A DNA stretch of 64,000 bases from Pseudomonas rhodesiae (GCF_007858255.1 NZ_VFEU01000005.1:124001-188000), one strand, 5' to 3'; counted from the stretch's first letter, positions 9,619 to 20,319 are shown. The notes: generated by a model not told the origin, from the sequence alone. Numbers and translations: made by a program.

Positions 9619-10836
9619 TCAGGTGCGGTATTCCGCGTTGATTTTCACGTATTCGTGGGACAGGTCGGTGGTCCAGATGGTTTCGCTGCAATCGCCGCGC
9701 CCCAGCTCGATGCGGATGGTGATTTCTTCCTGCTGCATCACCGCCGAACCCTGGGCTTCGGTGTAGCTTTCAGCACGGGCACCACGGCTGGCGATGCACA
9801 CGTCGCCGAGGAATACGTCGATCTTGCTCACGTCCAGGTCTGGCACACCGGCACGGCCGACAGCCGCCAGAATGCGGCCCCAGTTCGGGTCCGAGGCGAA
9901 CAGCGCGGTTTTGATCAGCGGCGAATGGGCCACGGTGTAGCCGACATCCAGGCATTCCTGGTGATTGCCGCCGCCGTTGACTTGCACGGTAACGAACTTG
10001 GTAGCGCCCTCGCCATCACGCACGATGGCCTGAGCGACGTCCATGCACACTTCGAACACTGCTTGCTTGAGGGCGGCGAAATAAGCGCCGCTGGCCTCGG
10101 TGATTTCCGGCAGATCAGCCTTACCGGTGGCGATCAGCATGCAGCAGTCATTGGTCGAAGTGTCGCCATCGATGGTGATGCGGTTGAACGACTTGTTGGC
10201 ACCGTCCAGCATCAGATTCTGCAGCACGCTGCGCGATACCTTGGCGTCGGTGGCGATGTAACCCAGCATGGTCGCCATGTTCGGTCGGATCATGCCCGCG
10301 CCCTTGCTGATACCGGTCACGGTCACGGTCACGCCGTCGTGCACGAACTGACGGCTCGCGCCTTTTGGCAGGGTGTCGGTGGTCATGATGCCAGTGGCGG
10401 CCGCGGCCCAGTTATCCACAGACAGGTCATCCAGCGCCGCTTGCAGGGCACCTTCGATTTTTTCCACAGGCAGAGGCTCGCCGATCACGCCGGTGGAGTA
10501 AGGCAGCACTTGGCTGGCGTCCACGCCGGTCAGTTGGGCCAGCTTGGCGCAGGTGCGCGCTGCGGCCACCAGGCCAGGCTCACCGGTACCCGCGTTGGCG
10601 TTGCCGGTGTTGGTCAACAGGTAACGGATCGGCCCGGCAACGCGTTGCTTGGCCAGGATCACCGGCGCGGCGCAAAAGGCATTGAGAGTAAACACACCTG
10701 CCACCGTCGAGCCTTCGGCGCAGCGCATCACCACCACATCCTTGCGGCCCGGGCGCTTGATACCGGCCGAAGCGATGCCGAGTTCAAAACCGGCAACCGG
10801 GTGCAATGTGGGCAAAGGACCAAGACCAACAGCCAT
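9619..10836 (-). CDS. argJ: Bifunctional glutamate N-acetyltransferase / N-acetylglutamate synthase
   Basis: A 405-residue enzyme of arginine biosynthesis that recycles acetyl groups from N-acetylornithine to glutamate. It is made as a precursor and cleaves itself into alpha and beta chains. The cleavage motif [12 protein letters not shown] is present, with the nucleophile Thr189 following Ala188. The upstream KGAGM and the [14 protein letters not shown] substrate loop are also conserved. Length is standard. It lies between secA and the Nudix-ThiE gene on the same strand, but a hairpin at 10898-10931 suggests largely separate transcription from secA. Confidence 0.96.
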   Translation of the reverse strand: MAVGLGPLPTLHPVAGFELGIASAGIKRPGRKDVVVMRCAEGSTVAGVFTLNAFCAAPVILAKQRVAGPIRYLLTNTGNANAGTGEPGLVAAARTCAKLAQLTGVDASQVLPYSTGVIGEPLPVEKIEGALQAALDDLSVDNWAAAATGIMTTDTLPKGASRQFVHDGVTVTVTGISKGAGMIRPNMATMLGYIATDAKVSRSVLQNLMLDGANKSFNRITIDGDTSTNDCCMLIATGKADLPEITEASGAYFAALKQAVFEVCMDVAQAIVRDGEGATKFVTVQVNGGGNHQECLDVGYTVAHSPLIKTALFASDPNWGRILAAVGRAGVPDLDVSKIDVFLGDVCIASRGARAESYTEAQGSAVMQQEEITIRIELGRGDCSETIWTTDLSHEYVKINAEYRT

Positions 10837-10897
10837 GAATGCGCTCCTAAAATAAGGTGATGTCTGTGCCGTCGCTATCGACGGTGGGAATTAATGG

Positions 10898-10931
10898 CAA
10901 AACGCCGCGACGGCAAAGGCCGGTCGCGGCG
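10898..10931 (-). terminator. Intrinsic terminator downstream of secA
   Basis: On the minus strand, CGCCGCGAC and GTCGCGGCG form a perfect 9-bp stem followed by TTTTGCC. It lies 29 bp beyond the secA stop and before argJ. Confidence 0.75.
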
Positions 10932-10959
10932 CGGGGTGTTGCAGCGTCAGGCAAAAATC

Positions 10960-13695
10960 TTAGTTGATTTCGCCGTGGCAGTGTTTGAACTTCTTGCCCG
11001 AACCGCACCAGCACAGCTCGTTGCGGCCCAGCTTCTGCTCATTGCGAACCGGGGTTGGCGCCACGGCCACTTCGACCTCTTCACCCAACGCTTCCGGCTG
11101 ATCGAGGCCTGGCGCTTCGTCATGCTGGAATTGCATGCGCGCGGCCAAGGCTTCCGCCTCCTGGCGCAGGCGTGCTTCTTCCTCGGCCGGGTCTTCGCGG
11201 CGCACCTGGACGTGGGAGAGCACGCGAATCGAATCGCGCTTGATCGAATCCAGCAACTCGGAGAACAGGGTGAACGACTCGCGCTTGTACTCCTGCTTCG
11301 GGTTTTTCTGGGCGTAGCCACGTAGGTGGATGCCGTGACGCAGGTGATCCATGGTCGACAGGTGGTCTTTCCACAGGTCGTCCAGCACGCGCAGTACGAT
11401 TTGCTTCTCGAAGGTGCGCAGTGCTTCGGCACTTGCCTGCTCTTCTTTCTCGTTGTACGCGGCGAGCAACTCGGCCATCAGTTTTTCGCGCAGGGTTTCT
11501 TCGTACAGGTGGTCGTCTTCGTCGAGCCACTGCTGGACCGGCAGATCCACACCGAAGTCGCTCTTCAATGCAGCTTCCAGACCGGCCACATCCCACTGCT
11601 CAGGCAGCGATTGCGGTGGAATATGCGCGCTGACGGTGGCGTTGAGCACGTCCTGGCGGAAATCGGCGATGGTTTCGCCAATGTTGTCGGCGGCCAGCAA
11701 CGTGTTACGCATGTGATAGATCACTTTACGTTGTTCGTTGTTGACGTCGTCGAACTCCAGCAGTTGCTTACGAATGTCGAAGTTGCGCCCTTCAACCTTG
11801 CGCTGTGCCTTCTCGATGGCATTGGTCACCATGCGGTGCTCAATGGCTTCACCGGACTGCATGCCCAGGGCCTTCATGAAGTTTTTCACCCGATCCGAAG
11901 CGAAAATGCGCATCAGGCTGTCTTCGAGGGACAGATAGAAACGGCTCGAACCGGCGTCACCCTGGCGACCGGCACGGCCACGCAGCTGGTTGTCGATACG
12001 GCGCGATTCATGACGCTCGGAAGCGATCACCTGCAGACCGCCGGACTCCAGTACCGCCTGATGGCGCTTCTGCCAATCGGCTTTGATCTGGGCGATCTGT
12101 TCGGGGGTTGGGTTGTCCAGGGATGCCACTTCCACTTCCCAGTTGCCGCCCAGCAGGATGTCGGTACCACGACCGGCCATGTTGGTAGCGATCGTCAGTG
12201 CGCCTGGGCGACCGGCCTGGGCGATGATTTCGGCTTCTTTTTCGTGGAACTTGGCGTTGAGCACCTTGTGTTCGATACCTTCCTTATTGAGCAGGTTGGA
12301 CACATGCTCGGAAGTCTCGATGGTAGCGGTACCCACCAGAATCGGACGGCCCTTGGCCATGCCGTCCTTGATGTCGTTGATGATCGCCGCGTATTTCTCT
12401 TCGGCGGTCAGGAACACCAGGTCGTTGTAATCCTTACGCGCCAACGGTTTGTTCGGCGGGATAACCATCACCGCCAGACCGTAGATCTGGTGGAACTCGA
12501 ACGCTTCGGTGTCGGCCGTACCGGTCATGCCGGACAGCTTGTTGTACAGACGGAAGTAGTTCTGGAAGGTGGTGGACGCCAACGTCTGGCTTTCTGCCTG
12601 GATGTTGAGGTTTTCCTTGGCCTCGATGGCCTGGTGCAGACCTTCGGACAAGCGGCGACCCGGCATGGTACGGCCGGTGTGTTCGTCAACCAGCACGACC
12701 TGGCCGTCCTGCACGATGTATTCGACGTTGCGGTGGAACAGCTTGTGAGCACGCAGACCGGCGTAGACGTGAGTCAACAGGCCCAGGTTATGCGCCGAGT
12801 ACAGGCTCTCGCCCTCGGCCAGCAGACCGATCTGGGTGAGCATGTCCTCAACGAACTGGTGACCGGCTTCATTGAGTTCGACCTGGCGGGTCTTTTCGTC
12901 AATGGTGAAGTGACCTTCTTTGGTCACCACGCCTTCCACTTCTTCGATGTGCTGGGTCAGACGCGGAATCAGCTTGTTGATTTCGGTGTACAGGCGCGAA
13001 CTGTCTTCGGCCTGGCCGGAGATGATCAGCGGCGTACGGGCTTCGTCGATGAGGATGGAGTCGACTTCGTCGATCACGGCAAAATTGAGTTCGCGCTGGA
13101 ATTTTTCTTCCATGCTGAACGCCATGTTGTCGCGCAGGTAGTCGAAACCGAATTCGTTGTTGGTGCCGTAGGTGATGTCGGCGGCATAGGCGGCGCGTTT
13201 TTCTTCCGGCGGCTGGAACGGCGTCACTACGCCGACGGTCAGGCCGAGGAATTCATACAGCGGGCGCATCCAGTTGGCGTCCCGGCGAGCCAGGTAGTCG
13301 TTCACCGTCACAACGTGCACGCCCTTGCCGGACAGCGCGTTGAGGTAAACGCCCAGGGTCGCTACCAGGGTCTTGCCTTCACCGGTACGCATTTCGGCAA
13401 TCATGCCTTCGTGCAAGGTCATGCCACCGATCAACTGGACGTCGAAGTGGCGCATGCCCATGACGCGCTTACCGGCTTCACGGGCGACCGCAAAGGCTTC
13501 GGGCAGCAGTTTGTCGAGGGTTTCACCTTTGGCTATGCGGGCCTTGAACTCTTGGGTCTTGGCGCGCAATTGCTCGTCCGAAAGAGCAACCATCTGCTCT
13601 TCGAGGGCATTGACCAGCTGCACCGTCTTGAGCATGCGTTTGACTTCGCGCTCATTCTTGCTTCCAAAAAGTTTCTTTAACAAAGGCGCAAACAT
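10960..13695 (-). CDS. secA: Preprotein translocase ATPase SecA
   Basis: A 911-residue motor that drives unfolded preproteins through SecYEG. Visible features: N-terminus [20 protein letters not shown]; Walker [13 protein letters not shown] near residue 105; [15 protein letters not shown] in NBD1; [17 protein letters not shown] in NBD2; and a C-terminal zinc motif [13 protein letters not shown] for SecB and lipid binding. The ATG at 13695 was chosen because it gives the canonical N-terminus; the frame is open to 13734 without family similarity. It is divergent from the DUF721 gene, a pairing common in Pseudomonas. Confidence 0.98.
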   Translation of the reverse strand: MFAPLLKKLFGSKNEREVKRMLKTVQLVNALEEQMVALSDEQLRAKTQEFKARIAKGETLDKLLPEAFAVAREAGKRVMGMRHFDVQLIGGMTLHEGMIAEMRTGEGKTLVATLGVYLNALSGKGVHVVTVNDYLARRDANWMRPLYEFLGLTVGVVTPFQPPEEKRAAYAADITYGTNNEFGFDYLRDNMAFSMEEKFQRELNFAVIDEVDSILIDEARTPLIISGQAEDSSRLYTEINKLIPRLTQHIEEVEGVVTKEGHFTIDEKTRQVELNEAGHQFVEDMLTQIGLLAEGESLYSAHNLGLLTHVYAGLRAHKLFHRNVEYIVQDGQVVLVDEHTGRTMPGRRLSEGLHQAIEAKENLNIQAESQTLASTTFQNYFRLYNKLSGMTGTADTEAFEFHQIYGLAVMVIPPNKPLARKDYNDLVFLTAEEKYAAIINDIKDGMAKGRPILVGTATIETSEHVSNLLNKEGIEHKVLNAKFHEKEAEIIAQAGRPGALTIATNMAGRGTDILLGGNWEVEVASLDNPTPEQIAQIKADWQKRHQAVLESGGLQVIASERHESRRIDNQLRGRAGRQGDAGSSRFYLSLEDSLMRIFASDRVKNFMKALGMQSGEAIEHRMVTNAIEKAQRKVEGRNFDIRKQLLEFDDVNNEQRKVIYHMRNTLLAADNIGETIADFRQDVLNATVSAHIPPQSLPEQWDVAGLEAALKSDFGVDLPVQQWLDEDDHLYEETLREKLMAELLAAYNEKEEQASAEALRTFEKQIVLRVLDDLWKDHLSTMDHLRHGIHLRGYAQKNPKQEYKRESFTLFSELLDSIKRDSIRVLSHVQVRREDPAEEEARLRQEAEALAARMQFQHDEAPGLDQPEALGEEVEVAVAPTPVRNEQKLGRNELCWCGSGKKFKHCHGEIN

Positions 13696-14000
13696 ATCGG
13701 CAGGTTCTTCCACACATAGGGATGGAGGGCGCACCGTCAGTGGCCCGAGCAGCCCTCACGGCCGCATGCGAACGCGCATTCTACCCGGAATCGTGGGTGA
13801 GGAAAGTGGCGTTGTTCCCCGATGCAGGCATGGGGCGGTGAGAGGGCTTGTTTAAAATAAGGGCTTTTACGCGAACTTCAACCCATCGGGCGCAGAAGTT
13901 ACCGATTGATTTCGTTGGCTAAGTGTCGTCGACGCAGGGCCTGAGGGCCGGTCGGCGCTGTCTGCTAAGATGGCGGCTCTGTTACTTTAGGTGTCCAATC
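13696..14000. promoter_or_regulatory. Divergent secA / dciA-like promoter region
   Basis: About 305 bp between divergent genes, with no coding potential. A SecM-like arrest peptide upstream of secA is not evident. No operator was recognised. Confidence 0.5.
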
Positions 14001-14456
14001 ATGGCATTTCGCCCTGTCGCCGCCCGCGCCCCCGGCGTGTTGCTTCGCGAAGCCAAACCGTTGAAAGCCATTTTCGGCCATGCCCAACGCTTGGGCCTGT
14101 TGCAACGTCTGCTGGAAAGCCAATTGCAACCGGCTGCGCGCGAGCACTGCCGTGTCGCCTCTTGGCGCGAAGGCAATCTGCTGCTGATCGTGACTGATGG
14201 CCATTGGGCCACTCGCTTGCGTTATCAGCAAAAACGCCTGCAGCGTCAGTTGATGGCGTTCGATGAGTTCGCCAACCTGACGCGCATCCAGTTCAAAGTG
14301 CAGCCGCCGACTGTCCAGCCAAGTACTGCCGTGCACTCGCACGACCTGTCGGTGAACGCGGCCGAAAGCATTCAGGCCACGGCCGAGGGCATCCGCGATC
14401 CGGGTCTGCGCGGCGCCCTTGAGCGGTTGGCTGCCCACGCCAAGCCCAAACCCTGA
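14001..14456 (+). CDS. DUF721 protein, DciA-like replicative helicase loader
   Basis: A 151-residue protein whose first ~100 residues match DUF721/DciA: REAKPLKAIFGHAQRLGLLQRL, then VASWREGNLLLIVTDGHWATRLR. DciA family proteins load or regulate DnaB helicase in bacteria that lack DnaC, including Pseudomonas. The C-terminal ~50 residues are low-complexity, as is usual. The ATG at 14001 matches the family N-terminus MAFRPVAARAPG. It is divergent from secA and converges on the yjgR gene with a 4-bp gap. Membership of DUF721 is clear; the loader function is by family. Confidence 0.82.
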   Translation: MAFRPVAARAPGVLLREAKPLKAIFGHAQRLGLLQRLLESQLQPAAREHCRVASWREGNLLLIVTDGHWATRLRYQQKRLQRQLMAFDEFANLTRIQFKVQPPTVQPSTAVHSHDLSVNAAESIQATAEGIRDPGLRGALERLAAHAKPKP

Positions 14457-14460
14457 ACAT

Positions 14461-15939
14461 CTATTTGCGTTTGCTCCCCCCTAGTAGCGAGCCCAGCAAC
14501 CCTCGCACCAACTGCCGCCCCATTTGATTGGCCGCCTGCTGCATCGCCGATTTAAGCGCCTTGCCCGCCGCCGTGCCGAGAAACGCCCCTGCCCTGTCGG
14601 TAAAACTTGGCGCTTCAGATGTCTGGCCGGCGTCTTCAGTCGGCCCTAGCTCTTTGCGTGCCATCAGCACTTCATAAGCCGACTCGCGATCAATCGGTTT
14701 GTCGTAGCGGCCCTGTAAGGGCGACGCGGCAACCAGTGCTGCGCGCTCGACCTCGCTCAACGGGCCGATCCGCGATTGCGGCGGCGCCACCAAGACGCGC
14801 TGGACGACTTCCGGCGTGCCTTTTTCCTGCAAGGTGCCTACTAATGCCTCACCCGTACCTAACTCGGTCAACACCGACAAAGCCTCAAACGCCGGGTTGG
14901 GTCGAAAACCCTCTGCTACTGCCCGCAGGGATTTCTGCTCCTTGGTGGTGAACGCCCGCAATCCATGTTGAATCCGCAGGCCCAATTGTGCGAGCACGGT
15001 GTCGGGCAGGTCGCCTGGGGATTGTGTGACAAAGTACACCCCTACCCCTTTGGAGCGAATCAGCCGTACCACCTGTTCCAAACGCTCTTGCAAGGCCTTG
15101 GGTGTGTCGGCGAACAGCAAATGCGCTTCATCAAAGAACAGCGCCAGCAGCGGTTTGTCCGCATCGCCGCGCTCGGGCAGTTGCTCGAATAACTCGGCTA
15201 ACAGCCACAGCAGGAATGTCGCGTACACCTTGGGTGCCTCATGCACCAGGCGGCTGGCATCCAATAGATGGATGCGGCCGCGCCCATCGGCATTGGGTTG
15301 CAGGATGTCTTCAAGCTGCAACGCCGGCTCGCCGAACAATGCCTCGGCACCCTGCTGCTCCAGCACTGCCAGGCGTCTCAACAGGGCTTGGCTGGAGCCG
15401 GTGGTCAGCAGCGCCGCGTCTTCGCCCAACAGCTCGGGGTGATAGCGCAGGTGGTTGAGCAGCGCCTTCAGATCTTTCAGATCCAGCAGCAGCAAGCCTT
15501 CGCGATCTGCCACTTTGAACGCCGCGTATAACGCCGATTGCTGGCTGTCGGTGAGTTCCAACAGGCTGCCGAGCAATAACGGGCCCATTTCGCTGATAGT
15601 GGTGCGCAAAGGATGACCGGACTGACCGTGGATGTCCCACAGCGTTACCGGATAAGCCTTGGCGGTGTAATTAAGGAAGGGCATGCCGGCGATACGCTCG
15701 GCCACCTTGCCCTGAGGGTTTGCCGCCGCCCCCAGGCCGCAGAGGTCGCCCTTGATGTCTGCAGCAAACACGGCCACTCCCGCATCACTGAACGCTTCGG
15801 CCAAGCGCTGCAGTGTGACGGTCTTGCCCGTGCCGGTAGCGCCAGCAATCAGCCCGTGCCGGTTAGCCAGGCGCATGGCCTGGGCAATAGGATCGCCGGA
15901 CAGGTCAGCGCCGATAAGAAGTTGCGTGGAGTCAGGCAT
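14461..15939 (-). CDS. yjgR: HerA/FtsK-like ATPase, YjgR (DUF853) family
   Basis: A 492-residue P-loop ATPase. Walker A is GATGTGKTVTLQ (residues ~33-40), Walker B is LLALFFDEAHLLF, and there is an FVTQSPGDLPD sensor-like motif. The C-terminal tail is glycine-rich and basic (GLLGSLLGGSKRK). YjgR resembles the DNA-translocating HerA helicases, but no process has been firmly assigned. No nuclease partner (NurA or Sir2) lies beside it, arguing against a HerA-type defence system here. It ends 4 bp from the DUF721 stop with no room for separate terminators. Confidence 0.9.
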   Translation of the reverse strand: MPDSTQLLIGADLSGDPIAQAMRLANRHGLIAGATGTGKTVTLQRLAEAFSDAGVAVFAADIKGDLCGLGAAANPQGKVAERIAGMPFLNYTAKAYPVTLWDIHGQSGHPLRTTISEMGPLLLGSLLELTDSQQSALYAAFKVADREGLLLLDLKDLKALLNHLRYHPELLGEDAALLTTGSSQALLRRLAVLEQQGAEALFGEPALQLEDILQPNADGRGRIHLLDASRLVHEAPKVYATFLLWLLAELFEQLPERGDADKPLLALFFDEAHLLFADTPKALQERLEQVVRLIRSKGVGVYFVTQSPGDLPDTVLAQLGLRIQHGLRAFTTKEQKSLRAVAEGFRPNPAFEALSVLTELGTGEALVGTLQEKGTPEVVQRVLVAPPQSRIGPLSEVERAALVAASPLQGRYDKPIDRESAYEVLMARKELGPTEDAGQTSEAPSFTDRAGAFLGTAAGKALKSAMQQAANQMGRQLVRGLLGSLLGGSKRK

Positions 15940-16141
15940 TTCGTCACCTAAGGTTAATCTTTAATGCAGCAAGGTCGATACAGACAGAGTGAGACCCATA
16001 AAGTCGAAAAATAGGTCAGATAGTTCCCACAGGGACCACGGAACTGCGACAACAAATAGCACACCTTTTTTCCTACTGTCATTTCGCGCATCCCATAAGG
16101 ACGCGCTTTGGATATAAAGACCTTAGCGGACCCTACAAGCC

Positions 16142-18031
16142 ATGAATAAAAACCTGCGTTTCAGCCACAAAATCCTGCTTGCAGCCTCCCTTATCGTCAT
16201 CGCCGCCTTTGCGTTATTCACGTTGTACAACGACTACCTGCAACGCAACGCCATTCGCGACGATCTGAACAATTACCTGCATGAAATGGGCGATGTCACC
16301 GCGAGCAACATCCAAACCTGGCTGACTGGGCGTATTGCCCTGGTAGAAAACGCCGCCCAGAACATCGCGATCAATCCGGAACCGGGTGTCATCGCCAGCC
16401 TGCTGGAACAGAAAGCCCTGACGTCCTCGTTCATGGCCACCTACGTGGGCGACAGCCAGGGCGCGTTCACCATCCGCCCCGACACCAAAATGCCGGATGG
16501 CTTCGACCCACGTGTGCGCCCCTGGTACAAAGGCGCGCAAAGCAGCAACGGTTCAACCCTGACTGAGCCTTATATCGACGCGGCGACCGGGCAATTGATC
16601 ATTTCCATCGCCACCCCCAGCAGCAAGGGCAGCCAAAGCATCGGCGTGGTCGGCGGCGACCTGAGCCTGCAAACCCTGGTGGATACCATTGGCGCACTGG
16701 ACTTCGGCGGCATGGGCTATGCCTTCCTCGTCAGCGCCGACGGCAAAGTGCTGGTGCACCCGGACAAAACCCTGGTGATGAAAACCCTGGCCGATCTGTA
16801 TCCGAAAAATACACCCAAGATCAGCCGCGACTTCAGCGAAGTCCAAGCCAACGGCAAAGACAACATCGTGACCTTCACGCCGATCAAAGGCTTGCCGTCA
16901 GTGCAGTGGTACTTGGGTATCTCGGTGGATAAAGACAAATCCTTCGCCATGCTCAGCGAATTCCGCACGTCGGCAGTGATCGCCACCCTCATTGCGGTAG
17001 CCATCATTATCGCTCTGCTTGGCATGCTGATCCGTGTGCTGCTGCAACCGCTGCATGTGATGACCCGCGCGATGCAGGATATCGCCGACGGAGAGGGTGA
17101 CCTGACACGACGTCTGACCATCCAGAATCACGATGAATTCGGCACTCTGGGTAATGCATTCAACCGCTTCGTGGAGCGGATTCACACATCGATTCGCGAA
17201 GTGTCCTCGGCCACCGAACACGTCAACGAGGTGGCGCTACGGGTGGTCAGTGCCTCCAACTCGTCGATGGTCAACTCCGACGAACAGGCCAACCGCACCA
17301 ATAGCGTAGCGGCCGCCATCAACCAGCTGGGTGCCGCCGCCCAGGAAATCGCCCGCAATGCAGCGCAGGCCTCTAACCAGGCCAGCGATGCGCGGCAGTT
17401 GGCGGAAGATGGTCAGCAGGTGGTCGAACGCAACATCAAAGCCATGACGGATCTTTCTTCGATGATTAGCGCTTCCAGCAGCAATATCGAAGCACTTAAC
17501 AGCAAAACCGTGAATATCGGCCAGATTCTTGAGGTGATCACCAGCATCTCTCAACAAACCAACCTGCTGGCGTTGAACGCCGCGATTGAAGCCGCCCGTG
17601 CCGGAGAGGCCGGGCGCGGGTTTGCCGTGGTAGCCGATGAAGTACGCAACCTGGCCCATCGCACCCAGGAATCGGCGCAACAGGTGCAAACCATGATCGA
17701 AGAGTTGCAAGTGGGCGCGCGGGATTCGGTGACCACCATGAGCGAAAGCCAGCGCCACAGCCATGACAGCGTGGAAATCGCCAACCTGGCCGGCGAGCGT
17801 CTCAACAGCGTGACCCAGCGCATCGGCGAGATCGATGGCATGAACCAATCGGTCGCCACCGCTACCGAGGAACAGACGTCGGTGGTGGAGTCGATCAATA
17901 TGGACATCACCGAGATCAACACCCTCAACCAGGAAGGCGTGGAAAACCTGCAATCGACCTTGCGCGCCTGTACCGACCTGGAGCAACAGGCCGCACGGCT
18001 CAAGCAATTGGTGGGCAGTTTCCGCATCTGA
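16142..18031 (+). CDS. Methyl-accepting chemotaxis protein with dCache ligand domain
   Basis: A 629-residue chemoreceptor. TM1 is about residues 10-32, then a ~240-residue periplasmic double-Cache domain, TM2 about 278-300, HAMP, and a methyl-accepting signalling domain with the hairpin tip [19 protein letters not shown]. The Cache region contains [11 protein letters not shown], an aromatic/tyrosine EPYID, and GVVGGDLSL, resembling the RxxWY...Y...D pattern of amino-acid-binding Cache receptors such as PctA/PctB. Amino acids are therefore the leading ligand guess. It is monocistronic with a ~200-bp upstream region; no che genes lie nearby. Confidence 0.93.
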   Translation: MNKNLRFSHKILLAASLIVIAAFALFTLYNDYLQRNAIRDDLNNYLHEMGDVTASNIQTWLTGRIALVENAAQNIAINPEPGVIASLLEQKALTSSFMATYVGDSQGAFTIRPDTKMPDGFDPRVRPWYKGAQSSNGSTLTEPYIDAATGQLIISIATPSSKGSQSIGVVGGDLSLQTLVDTIGALDFGGMGYAFLVSADGKVLVHPDKTLVMKTLADLYPKNTPKISRDFSEVQANGKDNIVTFTPIKGLPSVQWYLGISVDKDKSFAMLSEFRTSAVIATLIAVAIIIALLGMLIRVLLQPLHVMTRAMQDIADGEGDLTRRLTIQNHDEFGTLGNAFNRFVERIHTSIREVSSATEHVNEVALRVVSASNSSMVNSDEQANRTNSVAAAINQLGAAAQEIARNAAQASNQASDARQLAEDGQQVVERNIKAMTDLSSMISASSSNIEALNSKTVNIGQILEVITSISQQTNLLALNAAIEAARAGEAGRGFAVVADEVRNLAHRTQESAQQVQTMIEELQVGARDSVTTMSESQRHSHDSVEIANLAGERLNSVTQRIGEIDGMNQSVATATEEQTSVVESINMDITEINTLNQEGVENLQSTLRACTDLEQQAARLKQLVGSFRI

Positions 18032-18038
18032 CAGCTCT

Positions 18039-18077
18039 CGCCCTGGGCAGCGGCTCATACCGCCTCCCAGGGCGGCA
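18039..18077. repeat. Hairpin downstream of chemoreceptor gene
   Basis: CGCCCTGGG and CCCAGGGCG arms flank an inner CGG/CCG pair within 45 bp of the chemoreceptor stop. There is no U-run, so it is a possible 3'-end stabiliser or Rho-assisted terminator rather than a classic one. Confidence 0.4.
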
Positions 18078-18170
18078 GCAAGGCAAAACGCCGCACCCAA
18101 CATCCCAACCGAACATCTATTCTTGCCTAATGTCCACGTTAGGAGAGCCTGGATAGGAGGGATGTTCATC

Positions 18171-19283
18171 GTGCATATCGCCGACATAACCATGTTCTAC
18201 GCCCCGGCCAGTGGCGGCGTACGCACTTACCTGGACGCCAAGCACCGGCGCCTGACGCTCAAGCCGGGCATTCGCCACAGCCTGTTGATTCCCGGCGCCC
18301 ACTTGAGCGAACAGGATGGGGTGTTCAAGGTACCCGCACCTCCCCTCCCCTTCGGCAAAGGTTATCGATTTCCGCTGCGGCTGACGCCATGGCGAAATGT
18401 CTTGCACGATTTACAGCCCGATCTGATCGAGGTCGGCGATCCCTATCTCACGGCCTGGGCCGCTCTGGATGCCAGGCGCCAGCTTGACGTGCCGGTTATC
18501 GGCTTTTATCACTCCGACTTGCCGTTGCTGGTAAGCAACCGCATGGGGCCGTGGTTCACGCCAAATGTTGAAGCCTATGTCAGCAAACTCTATGGGAATT
18601 TTGACCGAGTACTGGCGCCCAGCCAGGTCATGGCCGACAAGCTCATGGGGTTGGGCGTCAGAAACGTCTTTGTGCAGCCGTTGGGTGTGGATCTGCAGAC
18701 GTTCACCCCGCAGGTACGCGACCCCGGCTTACGCGCTGAGTTGGGAATCGCTGAAGATACGCGACTGCTGATCTTCGCCGGGCGCGGTTCCAAGGAGAAG
18801 AACCTGCCTGTGCTGCTTAAGTGTATGAAGCGCTTGGGAGATCGGTATCACCTGTTGCTGGTGGGGTCCGGCATGCCGGCTAAGGTGCCGGAGAATGTCA
18901 CCGTGGTCGACGGCTTCCAGCCGGCGTCGCAAGTCGCGCGTTTAATGGCCAGTGCCGATGCCCTTCTGCATGGCGGCGATCAGGAAACGTTCGGCCTGGT
19001 CATTCTTGAGGCCATGGCCTGCGCCATACCAGTGGTCGCCGTGGCCGCCGGTGCCTTCACTGAAATCGTCGACGAGCATTGCGGCTTGCTCTGCGCCCCC
19101 AACAATCCACGAGCGATGGCCGATGCGGTACGCGAGTTGTTCAGCCGCGATCCTCAGCGTCTCGGCATACAGGCTCGACGCCATGTGGAGCAGCAGTATG
19201 CTTGGGACACCGTGGTCGAGAGCCTGCTGGGCCATTACTACGCGGTGCTCGATAGCCACAAACCGATGCTTGCCCATGGTTAA
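18171..19283 (+). CDS. Glycosyltransferase family 1 (GT4-like)
   Basis: A 370-residue GT-B fold glycosyltransferase. The N-terminal acceptor domain begins HIADITMFYAPASGGVRTYL; the C-terminal nucleotide-sugar domain has IFAGRGSKEKNLPVLL and the E-x7-E signature in HGGDQETFGLVILEAMA. I prefer the GTG at 18171 (10 bases after AGGAGG) to the ATG at 18162, which lies only one base from it. Its last 8 bases overlap the following DUF2334 gene, so the products are made together. The acceptor is unknown; a glycolipid or surface glycan is plausible. Confidence 0.85.
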   Translation: MHIADITMFYAPASGGVRTYLDAKHRRLTLKPGIRHSLLIPGAHLSEQDGVFKVPAPPLPFGKGYRFPLRLTPWRNVLHDLQPDLIEVGDPYLTAWAALDARRQLDVPVIGFYHSDLPLLVSNRMGPWFTPNVEAYVSKLYGNFDRVLAPSQVMADKLMGLGVRNVFVQPLGVDLQTFTPQVRDPGLRAELGIAEDTRLLIFAGRGSKEKNLPVLLKCMKRLGDRYHLLLVGSGMPAKVPENVTVVDGFQPASQVARLMASADALLHGGDQETFGLVILEAMACAIPVVAVAAGAFTEIVDEHCGLLCAPNNPRAMADAVRELFSRDPQRLGIQARRHVEQQYAWDTVVESLLGHYYAVLDSHKPMLAHG

Positions 19284-20019
19284 GCGCTCGGTAGTGCTGG
19301 TATTGCACGATGTGGCCCCGCAAACCTGGTCCGACTATCGCCCCTTTGTGGAGGCGGTGGACGCTCTGGGCGACATCCCCATCACTTGGTTGGTGGTTCC
19401 GGATTTCCATCATCGCGGCACCTTGGCCGACCACGCCGAATTTCGCCGCCTGTTGGACCGCCGCGTGGCCAAGGGCGATGAATTGGCCTTGCACGGCTAT
19501 TTCCATAGCGACGACCAGCCGCCACCGCGTACGCCCAAAGATTGGTTCATGCGCCGCATCTATACCCATGAGGGAGAGTTTTACCAGTTGTCAGAGGCCC
19601 AGGCCCTGCAGCGGTTAAGCGACGGCATCGAGGTCTTCCGACGCAACGACTGGCCTCTGCATGGGTTCGTCGCTCCGGCCTGGCTGATGAGCCAGGGTAC
19701 CAAGGACGCCTTGCGCCAGTTGCCGCTGAGCTACACCAGCGACCCGCAACAGCTTTATCGGCTGCCCGACTTTACCCGCGTCGGCGCCCCAGGTTTGGTG
19801 TGGAGCGCCCGCAGCGCTTGGCGCCGAAGCCTGTCCAAACATCTCAGCGATCAACGGCAACGGCGCTGGCGGTCGGCACCGGTCATTCGCCTAGGCGTGC
19901 ATCCGGTCGACCTGCGTCACGAAGGTGCTCGTCGCTATTGGCTCGATACCTTGCAACACCTACTGCAGACGGGGCGTACGCCATTGACCAAAGTGGACTG
20001 GCTCGCAACCCAGCCGTAA
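19276..20019 (+). CDS. DUF2334 polysaccharide-deacetylase-like protein
   Basis: A 247-residue protein of the NodB-like carbohydrate esterase superfamily (DUF2334). It shows the HD pair in LVLHDVAP near residue 10, DELALHGYFH (metal-ligand histidines), FVAPAW and GVHPVDLRH. No signal peptide is evident, so it acts in the cytoplasm or at the inner face. The start at 19276 overlaps the glycosyltransferase stop by 8 bp and begins MVKRSVVLVLHDV. Adding and deacetylating a sugar on the same acceptor would explain the pairing; that is inference. Confidence 0.8.
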   Translation: MVKRSVVLVLHDVAPQTWSDYRPFVEAVDALGDIPITWLVVPDFHHRGTLADHAEFRRLLDRRVAKGDELALHGYFHSDDQPPPRTPKDWFMRRIYTHEGEFYQLSEAQALQRLSDGIEVFRRNDWPLHGFVAPAWLMSQGTKDALRQLPLSYTSDPQQLYRLPDFTRVGAPGLVWSARSAWRRSLSKHLSDQRQRRWRSAPVIRLGVHPVDLRHEGARRYWLDTLQHLLQTGRTPLTKVDWLATQP

Positions 20020-20047
20020 TGCCCCGCCATGGCGACGGGACGAATGT

Positions 20048-20233
20048 TCAAGAATCTTGCTGATCAGACGCGGGCATCTTCTCTGCCTCCTGCATCTGTT
20101 CCCACAACTGAGCCGCCCCTGGAAACTCGGTACCGTCTTCGGCATCCAGCGCATCAGGATCGTAGCGACTCAAGCATCCCTCGCCCAACGTCGCAGGCGC
20201 TTTGGAGGTGGCTTTATCGAGTGGGTCGGTCAT
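20048..20233 (-). CDS. Small conserved acidic protein of unknown function
   Basis: A 61-residue, acidic, probably disordered or helical protein (MTDPLDKATSKAPATLGEGC...). An AGGA lies 7 bases before the ATG, and codon use is like the neighbours'. It sits downstream of purU on the same strand, but a terminator (20254-20295) separates them, so it probably has its own promoter or depends on read-through. I recall similar small Pseudomonas proteins but no function. Confidence 0.6.
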   Translation of the reverse strand: MTDPLDKATSKAPATLGEGCLSRYDPDALDAEDGTEFPGAAQLWEQMQEAEKMPASDQQDS

Positions 20234-20253
20234 GGTGCAGTCCTGACGTGCGG

Positions 20254-20295
20254 ATAAATAAAAAGGGCCTGGAACGATTTAACGCCCAGACCCTT
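20254..20295 (-). terminator. Intrinsic terminator of purU
   Basis: On the minus strand, AAGGGTCTGG...CCAGGCCCTTTTTATTTA: a ~9-bp stem with one mismatch followed by a U-run. It lies 25 bp past the purU stop. Confidence 0.75.
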
Positions 20296-20319
20296 CGATA
20301 TTCAATCCACGCGATTGAA

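Noticed and set aside
11326..13680. 784-codon open frame antisense to secA
   Set aside because: It mirrors the codon structure of secA in a GC-rich genome, has no recognisable domain, and SecA is certain on the other strand.
14461..15939. HerA-like ATPase as part of an anti-phage system
   Set aside because: No NurA, Sir2, DUF4297 or other effector lies beside it; the flanks are housekeeping genes and the sequence fits ubiquitous YjgR.
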